DNA from: Heterobilharzia americana
Taxonomy: Eukaryota; Platyhelminthes; Trematoda; Strigeidida; Schistosomatidae
Length of the DNA stretch: 64,000 nt
Reading direction: 5' to 3'
Assembly: GCA_944470555.2 (NCBI GenBank)
Contig: OX104130.1
Span: 53,043,491 to 53,107,490 of the forward strand
The first letter of the stretch is position 1. Every line of letters starts with the position of its first letter. The translations under genes and the position numbers were made by a program. Below, piece after piece: positions 36,948 to 49,794 of this stretch. A model generated the notes under the pieces. That model was not told where the DNA came from, made no database searches, and saw only the letters and a program-made list of their open reading frames with translations.

Positions 36948-37380
36948 TTGGATTGAAAAGGCTGAATTATAGGCGGGCAAGTGCCTGCCAACTTTCTCAC
37001 TACCAAGTCTGAAGATAAAAACACACTTTTAGCGGGTGAAGTGTGACTCCAGGCCGTTGATCTAAGCGTACGGCCTGCATGCAACCGTTTCTCGCTTCAA
37101 ACATCCCACGCCTCCGCGTGTAGGCAACATCTAAGCTACCCCCCCTTATACAACGGGATTTGTCTCCCGATACACACCTGGAGTAATAAGAACTTCCTTT
37201 CCCTCCAGCCCGACCCTAATATCTTCGCAGACAGGTGCCGTCAAAAACTCTTACACTAACTAGTGATCAGTTACTGCGGGTGTCAGTAGGTAGGTGTCAG
37301 TAGGCTATTCCCTATCATTGCAGAGCGACTTCACCCACCCAGTAACTTGCAAGGTTTAAAGTGGGCTGGCGTTTCGCCCC
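36948..37380. other. Probable 5' extension of RTE copy 2 or neighbouring repeat
   Basis: The sequence continues past the shared end (GGCGAGG) as AATTATAGGCGGGCAAG and CATCCCACGCCTCCGCGTG. The arms have no counterpart, so I cannot fix where the RTE 5' end is. A GTGTCAGTAGGT direct repeat lies near 37280-37305. Confidence 0.3.
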
Positions 37381-38548
37381 GATTATTGTCGCACTGCCCA
37401 CATCTAGCATGTTGTTCATAACACTTACAAGCAATATGACGAGTATTCCCAGTAGTGACAAAGTAGCTGATACCCAGCCTCCCGTTATAACTACACCTCA
37501 TTTAAAATTGAACAAAAGCTTACTTTACTAGCATTCTGAAGATAGTTTTACGACATATTTCCAAACCGTTATCTCTAATTGCCCAGTAGCTTGTATCAGG
37601 CAACACAGCAAACCTGACAGTATGGTAGCCTACACTGCGTACACACTCTCAGTGATGAACGACCGGTCTCAGCTGCCAATGAGAGTTAAGCTCCCAGGGT
37701 GCATCTCCACCACTGAATGGTCATTTCATGTTCCCCCTTTACTTGATCCTTCTATTATCCTTTTTCCCAATTTCTGTGGGGAGCAATCACTCTACTTTTC
37801 GTACTTGCCTACCCAAAACCTACTTCAGCAAATGCCACCACTTCTGCAATCTTTCGCAATGTAACTAAGAAGTCTCCTGCCTTTTCAGTGACTACGGAGA
37901 AACAGGAAACTATCACTGGACATCAGCGACCTGCGAAGAAAGAAGTAGGAGACGCGCACTTAGACTCAAGGCAGTAGTCTCTACCGCCCTTGACACAGGT
38001 AAGTTGAAGACGGCACGGCAAAATTTGCTTGGAGCAGCAAAAATGCACGATGCCCATGCGAAAAGTTTTCGACTGAGGAAGGACCAGCTGCACCGTTGCT
38101 GTCCTATACGCTTTTAGTTTAAAACACGGATGGAAGCAGAAGCACTCCTCAAAGTAGAAACTGTCTTATCGAACAACCCCATCGTTGCAGTAAAAAACAT
38201 AGTTCTTGATAAAAAGGTAGTGGAAAGGCAGTTGAATAACTTCGCCCACAGACCAGACATTCAAAGAGCTTCAGCTTTAGTAGGGCATACTAAAAAAGCA
38301 AATATTTTCCTCAGCATACCTACGCCAAAAGTTAACCCTTCTTAGAAACCCGAAAAGTTAACACAGTAACGTTGAAATTATGTGCTAATTTTACACGTAA
38401 TCCTTCATTACATCCATGTGTCTCTTTCTTGTTGTGTTTAGCCCAGTGTTACTGCACATTTATAGGGATATAGAGATCTATTCTGTCCGGATAATTTGAG
38501 GCTACACCGCAACCTTCAGACAGTGCATTGGCATTCTTTTGGATCACA

Positions 38549-39333
38549 CAAAATTATTTTTTTATTATTTGTCCCTTGGGTTCCTAGTGGAACACAAGGC
38601 TTCTGCAGTATGTCCCTAGTGCACAGCGTTCTCTGAAACCTTTTGAACCTGGCTCCACGGCTTCCAACAAGCTTTCATTTCTTCCTTACACCATCTCCTC
38701 TATGTCACCGTCCAACGCCAAACTCGTCGTTTCTCATTTCGGTTCCCTTCAAGGACCTGGCCTGATGCATGATGTCCCCAAATCATCTCAGTGTGTGCCC
38801 AATCCATCTCCACTTTCTTCTTCTGCATATTTGTTGAGCGGTAGGTTCTTGGTTGGTTCGTTGCCAGCCATCCACTCAGAGTTCCTTGTTGTTCATTGTT
38901 ATCAGTATTATTCTGGCCGTGTGATCTTCACTATCGAGTGGGCGAGCGTAGGTAGCAGCTGTTGATGAGGTATGTGTGCAGTTTGTTGGAAATGCTTTTC
39001 GTAACGCGCCGCCAAGTCTCTCAACCATCAAATAGAAGCTCTGACTTACTTAATATTAATGTTGAAAATCCGGATCTTGTCCACGCGTTCGCGGTGATAG
39101 ATGCTTGTTGTTGTTGTCGGTTGGGTTTCTTCATCACCTCTGTCTTCTCTACTTTCATCTGAAGGAAGTCCCATCTTCCTTCACTGCCTCGCCTCGTCCC
39201 TTCTGCCAACTTGTTAGTTTTTACCTGTAAATCTTTGAGCTTGTGAGACATTAGATATGAGCCATCATCGGCGAACTCCAAATCCTCTAGGGTCTTTTCA
39301 TCTGCCGAATGTGTCTGTCCCTCTTCTCTCTCC
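38549..39333 (-). mobile_element. RTE/SR2-like retrotransposon, copy 3, 5'-truncated, nested
   Basis: The 3' end (TTATTATTTGTCCCTTGGG, then CCTGGCTCCACGG) and the RT piece on the minus strand (39021-39356: KTLEDLEFADDGSYLM and KLKDLQVKTNKLAEG) match copies 1 and 2. The FADD box is intact; flanking frames are not. TTTGGATCACA (38538-38548) and TTTGGATCGCA (39334-39344), 10 of 11 identical, look like target-site duplications. Confidence 0.85.
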
Positions 39334-39543
39334 TTTGGATCGCATATCTTTACCATCAGTCACACACCTCACTTAGAACCTATTTTAAGAATAGGACGGT
39401 CGAGAGAAAAGCCCTCAAAGACAGACAGCCCTGACGATGAGAATATAAAAATCGGCTAAATTAATATTTTGCGTTGTGACTGAAACTCTATCGCGTCGTA
39501 TGATTCAGATCCTGATGAACTCACATGCCTCACACCTATCGCC

Positions 39544-40083
39544 ATGGTTGAAGGCATTATGTCGGTGATGAATAATAACATCAAGAAAAATAGAAAAGAA
39601 ATCGACAGCATTGAGTCCATGATAAATGGGACCAAGATGATAGTTGAGGACTTCCGGCCCTTAGCATATCTTCTTCAAAGGCCCAAAGGCCCAGTCCTAA
39701 ACCATATCGAAGGAGTTGAAACTCTAGTAGACGACTTGGCAACTGAAGTAATGAAGAGGCTGGCATCTTTTTAACAGACCATAGTACATAATCTCCTGAG
39801 TATCGTACCTGTGGATGTAGTCAAGAAGAGAGTACTAATCTCACGTGGTAAGGTGGCCGTGCACCATCACTGTGAACGCCCCCTCAAGAAAGCAGCACAG
39901 CTGAGCTGTCCTGTTCTTTTCAAGTTCACCACTTCACATGATGCTAAGGGGTTCATTAACTTTGGGGGTCATACAAAACTAAATAGCACTTTTAAGACTA
40001 TTACGGTTGTACGGGACAGAACCTTATATCAGCGTAGGGAAAAAGAAAAACGGTCCCGCCACTTCAACACACGCCAACCCTGA
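39544..40083 (+). pseudogene. Possible ORF1 remnant of the CR1-like element
   Basis: Two frames: 39544-39774 (IKKNRKEIDSIESMINGTKM and a VETLVDDLATEVMKRL helix, coiled-coil-like) and 39811-40083 (AQLSCPVLFKFTTSHDAKGF and VVRDRTLYQRREKEKRS). The second resembles the RNA-binding part of LINE ORF1 proteins, where a VxxDRTxxQR segment is usual. The call rests partly on position upstream of the endonuclease. Confidence 0.4.
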
Positions 40084-41125
40084 AGGCACCGAGTGCATTG
40101 AGAAACGACAGGATAGCGCTGCTAGGACTAGTAATCCCACGATGTCAGCCATTTTTGTAGTGAAGCAATCCCAAGTGGACCTAGACGATAGTAAACTGGA
40201 CTTTTCAGTCGCCCAGAGAACCCCAACTATCTGCACTGGCTTGCCTAAGGTAACCACAGATAAAAACCCTTCAATTAACGGCAACTCCACCAGACACAGA
40301 GTGGTGGGTAAAACTTTGTACTTAAGACCTACGAAGCTCTCGAAGAAGGCCATTCTTAACGCATATCGCCTAGCGATGATGAAGAATACTTCGTAGGTAG
40401 AGTGGTTGCTATAGGCAAAACCGCCACCGAGTCCATGGGAAATAGGGCGAGTGGCAAGGAAAACCCACCCAAAATGAATGTTTCTCATCTAACCTCAACC
40501 GTTAGAAGGAGACACTACAACAACTTGGGGGCACCCCATATAAGACAGCACTCTAAACCACGCTTATCCAGCCACCGGGGCTCGAAAAGATGCCATATGG
40601 CAAACCGAAAACCTTCATGTCGTAAGTGTTATACACACTCCATCCAACCATCCACCGGCACCCGAATAATCCTGGCTAGCACTGCGTGAATATGTACAAT
40701 TCCCCCTCTAATACCATCCCTACTTTTGAGCCTCACCCAAAATTTTGGGATCCCGCACAATATGTGCGACTCATGTCACATAGAGTCGTTTCATCCCCCC
40801 CCCAGAAATACATGCTTGGAGCTACCGCCTTCGATTTACACTGGTCATAAACCACACCACACGCCACCTGCAAGAACGAACAGCGCACTAACTGCGTACA
40901 TGTGCCCTCGAAAAGCAGGCGGTCATAAATTGTCGACGACAACATTTCACTAGTCATGCAGCCATTCACCACTTCTGAGTCTCATCATGTCCCTATCGCA
41001 AGTAGCACATCGTCTAATGAATTACGCACAGGAAACTTCTCTAACCAACTAGACGTTCAAGATACTGCAAAGCATTTCATAGTCATAGTAACCTTTTCAA
41101 AATTCAGCTCATCAGTCCACAGTCG

Positions 41126-41380
41126 TTGCAGAAGAAAATTTCCGACTTGAGAATGACGGTCCTACTTACTAGACCTATGGTGATATTACTCACCGAATCA
41201 TGGTGCTCTACCTCAGTCCTTGCTGTAGACCTGTGCATAGGCGGTTATACTCTTTATCGCATTAACCGGGATCATGAGCGTGGAGGAGGTGGTCGAATTT
41301 ATATACAAGTCTTTCTACAGCTATCAAGATTGAAGATGGTACACCAAATGCTCTGTCCGATTCATTATGGGTTATTGTAA
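41126..41380 (+). pseudogene. CR1-like endonuclease fragment
   Basis: ILLTESW (the Glu that binds metal), IGGYTLYRINRDHERGGGGR and IYIQ match the endonuclease/exonuclease/phosphatase domain of CR1/jockey elements (TETWL..GYxLxRxDRxxxxGGG). The next blocks continue after shifts to about 41660. Confidence 0.72.
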
Positions 41381-42441
41381 ACGGTACTCACTATATAATC
41401 CTCGTGGGATGCGTTTATAGAATACTGAGTTCATCAAGAGAAATTGATGAGCCTATTGCTCAATCATTTTCCCATGCTTCATCCATCAACGATGACTTCA
41501 AACTGGTTGTGGAGGACATCAGCCTCCCTAAAGTTAACTGAGAAACCAGTTATCGCTGGCAACTCTACGACTAAATACTAGCTGCCTTAGATTTCCATGG
41601 ATGGAAACAATTTGTCCATCCCCCACACGTAGGGCAGTACTCTGGGTCGAGTCTTTTGCCGTGACATCATCCCGGTCACCACGTACGTTCATGGGAAACT
41701 GGCTAACGGCAACCAAGGAATGGTCTTCTGTTGCTTAACAATCTTCCCTCTCCGTAAGGAAAACAAGGAGCCCACGTGAAATATCTTTTCTTGGCTACAA
41801 AAGCGTAGAATGGGAGGTACTCATCGAGGTCCTCGGGTCCAGCCTATGAGATGAGTACCTCATAGCAGTCTCATTAACAGCCACCACCGTTTTTCCATAG
41901 AAATACAATGCTATGCTCGGGTATCGCTGCTCCTGTGAGGATACTTAAGGTGCAAAAGAATGAGAACCAACATACCCCCCGAATGCTGTTCAAAAAACCA
42001 CGGAAATTGTCTGAGCCATATCACTCCCTTGATGACTTCCTGGTGCTGCACTCAATCCACGGTACCTATCAAGTAATCAAGACCTTACGTGCATGAGACT
42101 CAATGAACGAAGAGCTTGACGCCTTCAAAGAAGGCTGCAGGATTCACAGTATGACCCCTGTCTTGAGTAGACGTCTGCATTGATCAAGGGACAGCTCACT
42201 TATTACACAATGGAATGGTCTGCAACGATCCCCTCAAAATTTGCTGACCATTTATCCAATCATTCGCAAAATGCAGTCCTAGCACGCTCGAACTCGCCAC
42301 TTTTACACCGCTGACTACAGGTTCATGCGCCAATGTGGATTTTACTGTAAAAAGTATCACAGAGGCCGTCAAGAACTTGCGACTATCAACAGGTAATGGA
42401 ATGGGCAACCAAACTCACTCTTCATCAGAAACAGCGGTGAC

Positions 42442-43473
42442 ATGTCTCTGTTCCTGCTTAAGATGTTCACTCTATCAATGGAAGTCTGCCCATGTCCTAC
42501 TGAATGGAAAGTCGGCTACATAACTCCTCCCTACAAATCCAGGGATAGACCCGCCAACATAACGCTTGTCTTCTCTACAGTTGTAGATGTAACTGGAGGC
42601 AGTCTCTCTGATTACCTGCCAGTAGAAAACCTAATCACAAAGTCTCACCATGGTTTCATAAACAATAGTCATTGCGTCACAAACCATTTTGGTTTCTTCA
42701 ACTTCATTGCTGTTAACCGTGAGGCACGTAAAACCGTCACGGTTCTGTGCCTCGGTATATAGAATGCATTTGGTAGGGTGTCTCGCAATATACTCTTTAA
42801 TAAGCTACAATGGATTGGTATGTGTGACCTCTTATCTAGTTGGATATAATCAGCTTCTAGTGATCACGCCCAAATCGTGAAAGTAAACTCCGTGTGGTCT
42901 GAACCTAAACATATAACTGGCGGAGTTATGAGGGTCAGCGTCCTTGAGCCTTTGTCGTTTATAGTTTGTATCAGCAGTGTGTGTAACTGCCTCAGTGAAG
43001 ACCGAACATTTCCATACGCCGATGACTCGAAGGCCGTGTACTTTTGTCACTCTCATGAACTGTGTAATACTCTGGATACTGCCCAACAGGAGCTAGGTAA
43101 ACTTACATCATAGTGCGCAGAGTCCTACCTTGAATTCAATGATGACAAATGCAGTTGGCTAAGAGCGGGCAACGATAACCTTGAAATGAACCTCGAGGTA
43201 TGTGAAAAACAGCTACCTAGAAGCTCCTCGGTGCTAGATCTTGGTATCAGGTGTTCTAGAGACCTGACTTACTCGGAACAAACAGCTCATGCTAAATCTA
43301 CTTCACGTAAACTATTGGGGTGTATCATTCGTAACTTTTATAGCACTGAATCACGCATTTTACTCTATAAAGTGTGCACTAGCCCACTTGTAGAATATTG
43401 CTCAGTGGCCTTCGTGGAAGCAGTAAAAGGCAGGTGGAAGAGGTACAACGGCACTTCGCCTTCAGAAAATTAG
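42442..43473 (+). pseudogene. CR1-like reverse transcriptase, broken
   Basis: The frames 42442-42762, 42877-43113 and 43186-43473 together follow one RT: TEWKVGYITPPYKSRDRPAN, a SHHGFINNSHCVTN block, TVTVLCLGI then NAFGRVS (where F-D-A-F-D is usual), GVMRVSVLEPLSFIVCIS, YADDSKAVYF (both Asp intact at 43021-43026), FNDDKC, LGIRCSRDLTYSEQ. Internal stops at 42760, 43111 and others prevent function. Confidence 0.82.
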
Positions 43474-43900
43474 AAGCTGACTCCGACCTAGACTGTACAC
43501 CCGGATGTAACATGCTCGGGTTAGAACCACTCTGGAAGAGGCGGCCTATACTGAAGCTCATATTATATTATCAGCTACTTCACCAGCACTTGCATTCTCA
43601 TGGTCCGTACATCAAGCCAATTATAACGTCTGCGTGTGATATGCGCAAACAAAAAGCAATGGTTGAAAATGAGTGTTGTTCGACGAGCCTGTGAGGTAAT
43701 TTCTTCCTTAATAAATTCCCGTACATTCGGAATAGGCCTACGCCGCACGGCAAGTTCGTTGACACTTTTCCGCTCTTCACTTAATGGGCTACTAAGAACT
43801 GATGAGTATGTCGCTCATTTGGCCACCATCTATGCGTCCTGGGCAAGCGAGAATGTACTTGGACCTCTAAATGTATGAAATAGAGTTATTATAATCCCCG

Positions 43901-46690
43901 AGTCCCCCTTACACTGATGGGTTTAGGATTGCTTACACAGGTGTGAGTACTGGTTCCCCTCCTCGGTATAATGAACTTGATTCGCGTTGTTTTCCTCCTA
44001 GAGCTACCACAACACACCCCAGATATCGACGCTTTTAAGAGCCTTACAGCGGTAAAACCATGTAGCTGATCACACATGCATGCATGAAAATGTACATAGG
44101 GTCCGAATATGTCTAATAGAGTAGAAACTTCTCTCTTTTCCAAGCTTGACTGCGTGGCAATTCTTCTCCTTTTTTCCTGTTTCTAGCAACAGCTCGATGG
44201 GGACATTTAGTGTCGAATTTCAGTCTGAATGTATCTACCTAGTGGAAATAATACCTGACCTGTAAAGCCAAGAATTGCTGGACCGCTCCCGACCCTCCGC
44301 GGTTCCTGGAACATCTTCCAGACTAACTTACCTACTGGTCAGGATCCTTTAAGTGACGAACTGTCTAAACCTTCGCAGCAGTTTCAGTAACACAAAAGTT
44401 CTGAACAAATGGCCTATCTGGACACCAATTTGCCTAGTGGCCAGAAAAGCAACTTACCTGAAGTAGCTCCACACTGCGTGTTTCCCAATACTCTATACCA
44501 AATGGTCTTTTCAAGCGAAAGTTGCCGCGCATCAAATGCTCTTTTGGGGTGATGCTGCTTGCAACAATTCGAGAAACGCCTGATTTCTACACATAAGTGC
44601 CGCCATTTGGACGAGTAATCGTTTCGGCGTGTACTTCCATCCACTACTACGAGCATTCTCAGTGGAATTAGTGTATGTCACTCTCAAATGCAGTGTGGTG
44701 AACTGGAAATGCATTGATTTAGACATTCACCTTGGCTATACAATTTTGGATACTCGCTGATACTCTAGATAGCTCACACGGGTCCTTTGTGGTCAGCAGA
44801 ACCAAAAACTGAGGAAACTTCGAACAAACGGACGGTTGTATTACTGAGTAACAAACTATTCAAACCGACTAACAACGTCGGCTGGTAATAGTGCAAACTT
44901 AAAACATTGCGCACTTTTGTTCCTTATAGTGGGACCGATCTGTATCCTGTGATATGAAAATCTAGACCCGCCCCATGAATTGCAGCAAGTTTCAACACGA
45001 TCATGACTTGGTATGTGAATTATAAAATACCAAATACCATTCTGTAAACCTTCGACAACTACCGACTTGACGGTGCTTGTAAACGGGTATCTTTCATGTT
45101 AAATACATTATATGAGGACATGAACTATCATCATCTAAACTTCAAGACTCCACGTGCGCTGAAAAGTGTTATTTTCTTGTTTGCGTCATATCTAGCATAA
45201 TCTGATGTTTTTGACGGAGTTTAGTGACCTCCCTTCCGTACTACTCAGGACCCGTAAAATCTAGCAGACTGTCCGACATATATCTAAATGATGAAGCCTG
45301 TAAACTGACTTCTCTCAGGCTAAATTACCGTTGCGAGAATGAGATATTTATTTATTTATTCATTCAAATCTACAGAAAACCGCATCGATCAAGAAGGAGG
45401 CGGACGACTGCTAAAAGTATGATTTAACCCATCAAGCTAAAGCTGTAGATGTAGATCTATCCGTAGAAAGACCCACAATAAGACCCGGCGCCTCATTAAA
45501 GGTCGCAGAGCTCCAACGGCGGTCTGATAGGGGCCTAAAGTCCGCAGCCCACACCAGTCTAGGATCTCAGGCGTCAGCCACTTAGCGTGCAACCTGCAAG
45601 CCAATCACCCATGGGACAAAACAATTAAAGACGTACGCAGAAAGTATACGATGATCCGAAATGATCCTAAAATCTCTTTTGAAACTGGCAGAAGCACGTA
45701 TGCCAAACCCTTCATGAACGGTAACGCCATAAAAGAGGTTAAGTATACGGAGCTAAGCCCCACTGGTAACCAGAACGTAAATAGACGTCACGAAAACCCA
45801 GCCGTGTAGTTTGCTGATGAGAAGCGCCAACATCAAACCACCAATAACGGAACATCAGAAAAGTTCGGTGTGAGGAGGAACTTTGATTGACTACGTGGCA
45901 CTGGCTTACCAAGAAAACGCCCTCAATCCAGCAATACACCAGTTATATTCAGTGTGACCCGTAACAGTAGGCAGCCACCAGTAAGAGGTACAATGCAAAG
46001 CAGAGGTCATCATGAACCGCAAAAGCACAATTATTTTTATCCATTACATTCCCGTCGGCTGCAGCTTTGGCCAAACAACTGATGAGGATATTGAATCCCG
46101 TACTCTTATTCGCTGACCTCAGCGTCCTCGGAGCAACAGAACAAATGTAGCCAAGCCTGCACATAAATCACAGACGTCAGCTACCCAAGTGGCATCAGCA
46201 GATGCAAATACGCAACTGGTTTGGTGAATCCTCCAAACGGCACCACCAGCTATACACACCTACCACGTACAGAAGTAAGACCACCAGCCGTCTGCGAAAC
46301 GGATACAGATACTAGAGAGTACGCCTGCACTGAGTCGAACTCTTTATATGTGGAAATGATGTGCGCACCAAACACCTTCAGTAAAGCATTACTTCATTCT
46401 CTTCTGATGAAGGTGACGTTATTTGAAATCACTCTGCAATCGGCTTACCACTAGAATATCCTTGCAACCCTACAACCACGAGTGACGTATAGATGCATTC
46501 CGTGGCGCAACGACACCAGACCATGCTCAGTTAAGCAATGCTGGGATACCTTTCAATCTGTTTCGAGGAGTGGAAAGCCCTACACATCATTACCCCTCTT
46601 ATTTGTACATCGTTCTCATATACGCAAGATCTATCCCTTGCGAACTATCAGTACTGAGAGGAGTCGTGCAAATATTTAAAACATGTGTAA
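43901..46690. other. Repeat-derived stretch between two CR1-like elements
   Basis: No gene recognised. A broken plus-strand frame near 45630-45720 (KTYAESIRMIRNDPKISFET) may be an ORF1 remnant of the next element. Minus-strand frames at 44414-44726 are not supported by any motif. Confidence 0.35.
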
Positions 46691-48990
46691 TGATTATCAC
46701 TGGGCCCTGGTGTTATACAAATATACCAGATGAAGAGATGAGCATTGATACGTACGCAGAATTCCAATGTGACCACGGCAGCGAGAAGGGAGGAGGTTGG
46801 CTGACGTACCTCCCGAACACCCGCACTGTATTCAGGTTGGGAAATGTCTTCCTTGATAAGTGACCCTCCATGGGTCACAATATACTACAGGAATGTTAAA
46901 GCACTGGTGGAATGTGTTTATGGAATACCTGGCACATTTAATAATCGTGAGATTCTACTGATTACAGATCCAGAACCTGAATCCACTCTTTCGTATGACC
47001 ACCAGATCGTATGCAGTGACTTTAACCCACCTGAAATTAAGTGGGATTTACTTATTGGCCCAAATAGGTATGACGACTTTCGCCATGCACCGGCTATTTT
47101 GGATGGAAACAAATTGTCACTACTTCTGTAGGAGGTGACAATGTATTGGACCTAATATTTTGACACAATTTAATCTCTCTTCTCACAAATGTAGGCTTCA
47201 CGTCTCCAGGAAGTCATCACAAAACGGTATTATGGACACTACCACTTCCTTCAATTACCACCTCAGTTGATACCTCCACTCCACAGCAAATAGTGCATAA
47301 AGACTGCGGTAGGACGGACTGGAAGCTGATGTATCTACTAATTAGGTTCATCCAATGGAAACCACGCGACACCACCATACACCTCAAATTAGCCCTTTAC
47401 ACATTTTACCACAACTCCTAAACCTGTCTCGATACCATCGTTCCGTTGAAGGCCTTCAAAAAATGCCTCCAAATGATAGACCATACCTTCGAGAGCTCGT
47501 CGAAAGTTACGCAACCTCTCAACAAGATGCTGTCACAATCATGACTTCGATACACTTCAGTCGATTATCAGCCTCCTTAGGTATCGCGTATCCGCGATTT
47601 GCGTATAAGGAGTGAAGAGAGTAGTAGGCTAGCTAGCCCGCCTAGAGTACTTGCTCTCTCAGCACCCTCTAGGGGGGATCGAAGTGCACAAGACGCAACG
47701 TTCTTCTTATTCACAAGGTCAAAGGTTACAACAATCCGATAGGCATGTGTGAAACATTCAGCGACTTGTTTGCAGTTGATCGTCTGAAACCTACAAACTT
47801 TCTTGTGATACTAATACGGTCTGCCCTATTAAATCTATTCTTCTCCACTAACGCTAATAGACACGGTTAAACTCACATACTGTAATATTACTCAGGCCAT
47901 CAAGATGTTAAACTGCTCCAGAAGCTCTGACAAGTGCGGGGTGTCATCGCAATTCTTTAAACAATAATTACGATAATAGTAATACATTTCCAATGATGAA
48001 TTATAAGAATATGTGCCATTTTTACGGGCAATATCTAAAGGTTATTTCTCTATTGAAGCTGTAAAAGCTTAGAAGGAAGCAAACCATCGTGCCATACAAA
48101 GTTTTCTGGAGCATACAATTGTTTCAATACTGCTTGTCACAAATATTGAATAAAAGCGATATCGTTAAACAGCGGCGGTGAAAACTGATGAGGGTGTAAT
48201 CAGTCAGTATGAGAAGTATCCTGGCAGTAGTGAGTCGCGTCATCTATAAGAGTGTATTGCATATTGAATATTGAGAACAAATGAATCTGAAGATATGTTA
48301 CCATTCAATAAGTTTGAACTGTCTGCAGGTGGCAAACGAAACCAGAATGGACGGGGGACAAACATTTAGGTCTGGTATTGTATGGTAACGTGGAAATTGT
48401 TTGGGTCAGTAATGTTGCACACAGTCATGTGAATAAATGAAGTCAGGGGCGCAACTCTACCCAGCTGCTGATGTCATATCGCAGTGGAGGATACGAGGGG
48501 TCTCACCAACAAACCATGCAATAAGACTTCAAGGCCAACGCGTCACACGAGGTCACACTCCGGTAGCTTCATTTCCAGGTGAGAGGTGGTGAGGAGTGGA
48601 GGAATTGCATGTTTGGATGCGAACGGCATTTAATACAAAAGTTTCGAGTCACTCTCCCAATGGGAGCCAAGAATTTAGGAGGAGTCGTGGCCTGGGATGA
48701 ATTCTGAAGCTCGTGGTGCTTTTTTTGAATTCACGTATTTATTAATTTACCTATTTATTTCAAAACAGACCACGCTCTTTCAGACGCTTGCACTGGTATT
48801 CCGTCATTATTACCTACAGTACTTCCCCTGTCTTTAGAAAATTTCACATACCCTGACGCCTGGAAAACATCATCTATCCTAGTTAGTGATAAATCTGGCC
48901 AAAACGCCGGCCTGCAACTACAGACTAACAAATATCGCGCACGTGGTTTAAGGAATTACGGAGAAAGCCAGCGTTCAATGACACACCTTG
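46690..48990 (+). mobile_element. Second CR1-like retrotransposon fragment, interrupted
   Basis: Endonuclease remains: GPWCYTNIPDEEMSIDTYAE, CDHGSEKGGGWLTYL, then CSDFNPPEIKWD near 47015 (the DFN metal-binding block is GDFNxPxI in intact elements), and LDGNKLSLLL. A later frame (about 47900) reads AIKMLNCSRSSDKCG, where elements read AIxxLNCSKSxGPDGIP. The continuation CTGIPSLLPTVLP and FTYPDAWKTSSILVSDKSGQ appears only at 48780-48900. About 0.8 kb of unrelated sequence separates them. Many stops. Confidence 0.62.
47950..48765. other. Probable insertion splitting the second CR1-like element
   Basis: The RT frame stops near LNCSRSSDKCG and resumes with CTGIPS about 0.8 kb later. The intervening sequence has no frame that I recognise and ends next to an ATTTATTAATTTACC-like AT-rich run. 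It could be a SINE or MITE. Ends are approximate. Confidence 0.4.
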
Positions 48991-49194
48991 TCGACGCGAA
49001 TACATGACAGATATGTAGGCCACATGCCCTTTAACCCATGCGACAGCTTTAATCAGCCTCACCCAGTCCGAATGATACGCCAAAATAGGATCAGAAGTGA
49101 GCTCAGTAACGTTTGTGTTTGTTCGGACCGACGTCTTGAATTCGACATTTTTCGGTGGTTCCTTCCAGCAGAGGTCTATGGTACTTGAAAACTG

Positions 49195-49662
49195 TCAGGT
49201 TCTCAGAAAGGGGGGACCCTGAATCCAAGACGCTAAACCACACGCTCTTCGTGTACCTCTTGAGGTCAAATCTGCAGGATTCTCTTCAGATTTAACGTGC
49301 TCCCACTGATTTGGGGATGAATTCTGGTGAATAATGACCAGATGGTTGGCTCCAAACGTACTATACCGACTCTCTGTACTTCTACTACAGTACAGAACAG
49401 CAATAGAATCTGTCCAGAAATAAATCTCGTCGAAGCTATTTGGGAGGTTCTTCCTCAAAATTTCACTCATTCGTGCACTCAAGACTGCCGCAGCCAACCC
49501 TAAACTCGACACTGTCACAGTTTTTAGAGGGGCGACCCGGGGTTTGCTGTACAGCGGTATGCTGTACGGTGGCGTGTTTTTTGGAGCGTTCCACGAATAA
49601 GCCACCGCTCCATAACCAGATTCAGAGGCATCGCAAAATAAGTGCAACTCAGTCTTACTCAT
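49195..49662 (-). pseudogene. BEL/Pao RNase H domain
   Basis: 155 codons contain TELHLFCDASESGYGAVAYS (first catalytic Asp in CDAS), KPRVAPLKTVTVSSLGLAAA (the Glu usual in RLELxAA reads Gly), FWTDSIAVLYCS (TDS Asp), WEHVKSEENPADLTSRG (ENPAD) and WIQGPPFL. This is the usual BEL/Pao RNase H up to its end, followed by a stop. Loss of the acidic residue suggests inactivity. Confidence 0.85.
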
Positions 49663-49794
49663 CTCACTCTAATCCTCCTTCTTGATACTTCTGGGTACCG
49701 AGATCCGCCCAAGATTCTTCATGAACCTCATCCAATCCATCCGCACGGATGGGTCATTGGAACTCAGGAGTGCATCCCAGCCAGCATGAGATTT

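Larger units (their letters stand above)
37381..43900 (+). mobile_element. CR1/jockey-like non-LTR retrotransposon, decayed, with nested RTE copy
   Basis: The possible ORF1 remains lie at 38130-38345 and 39544-40083. An endonuclease follows (41126-41520: ILLTESWCSTSVL, GGYTLYRINRDHERGGGGRI, then a VVEDISLPKVN segment). The reverse transcriptase spans 42440-43470 (PTEWKVGYITPPYKSRDRPA, SHHGFINNSHCVTN, YADD at 43015-43026, LEFNDDKCSWLRAG, RKLLGCIIRNF, LYKVCTSPLVEYCSVAF). A tail (43636-43878) ends ASWASENVLGPLNV. Stops and shifts are frequent. RTE copy 3 interrupts it at 38549-39333. The left limit is uncertain because ORF1 is poorly conserved. Confidence 0.72.

Noticed and set aside
40024..40488. 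154-codon minus-strand frame
   Set aside because: Antisense to the probable ORF1 remnant of the CR1-like element; no motifs and no splice context.
44414..44726. Minus-strand frames that might be an exon with a donor near 44460
   Set aside because: Two different frames are equally open, there are no recognisable motifs and no matching neighbouring exon.
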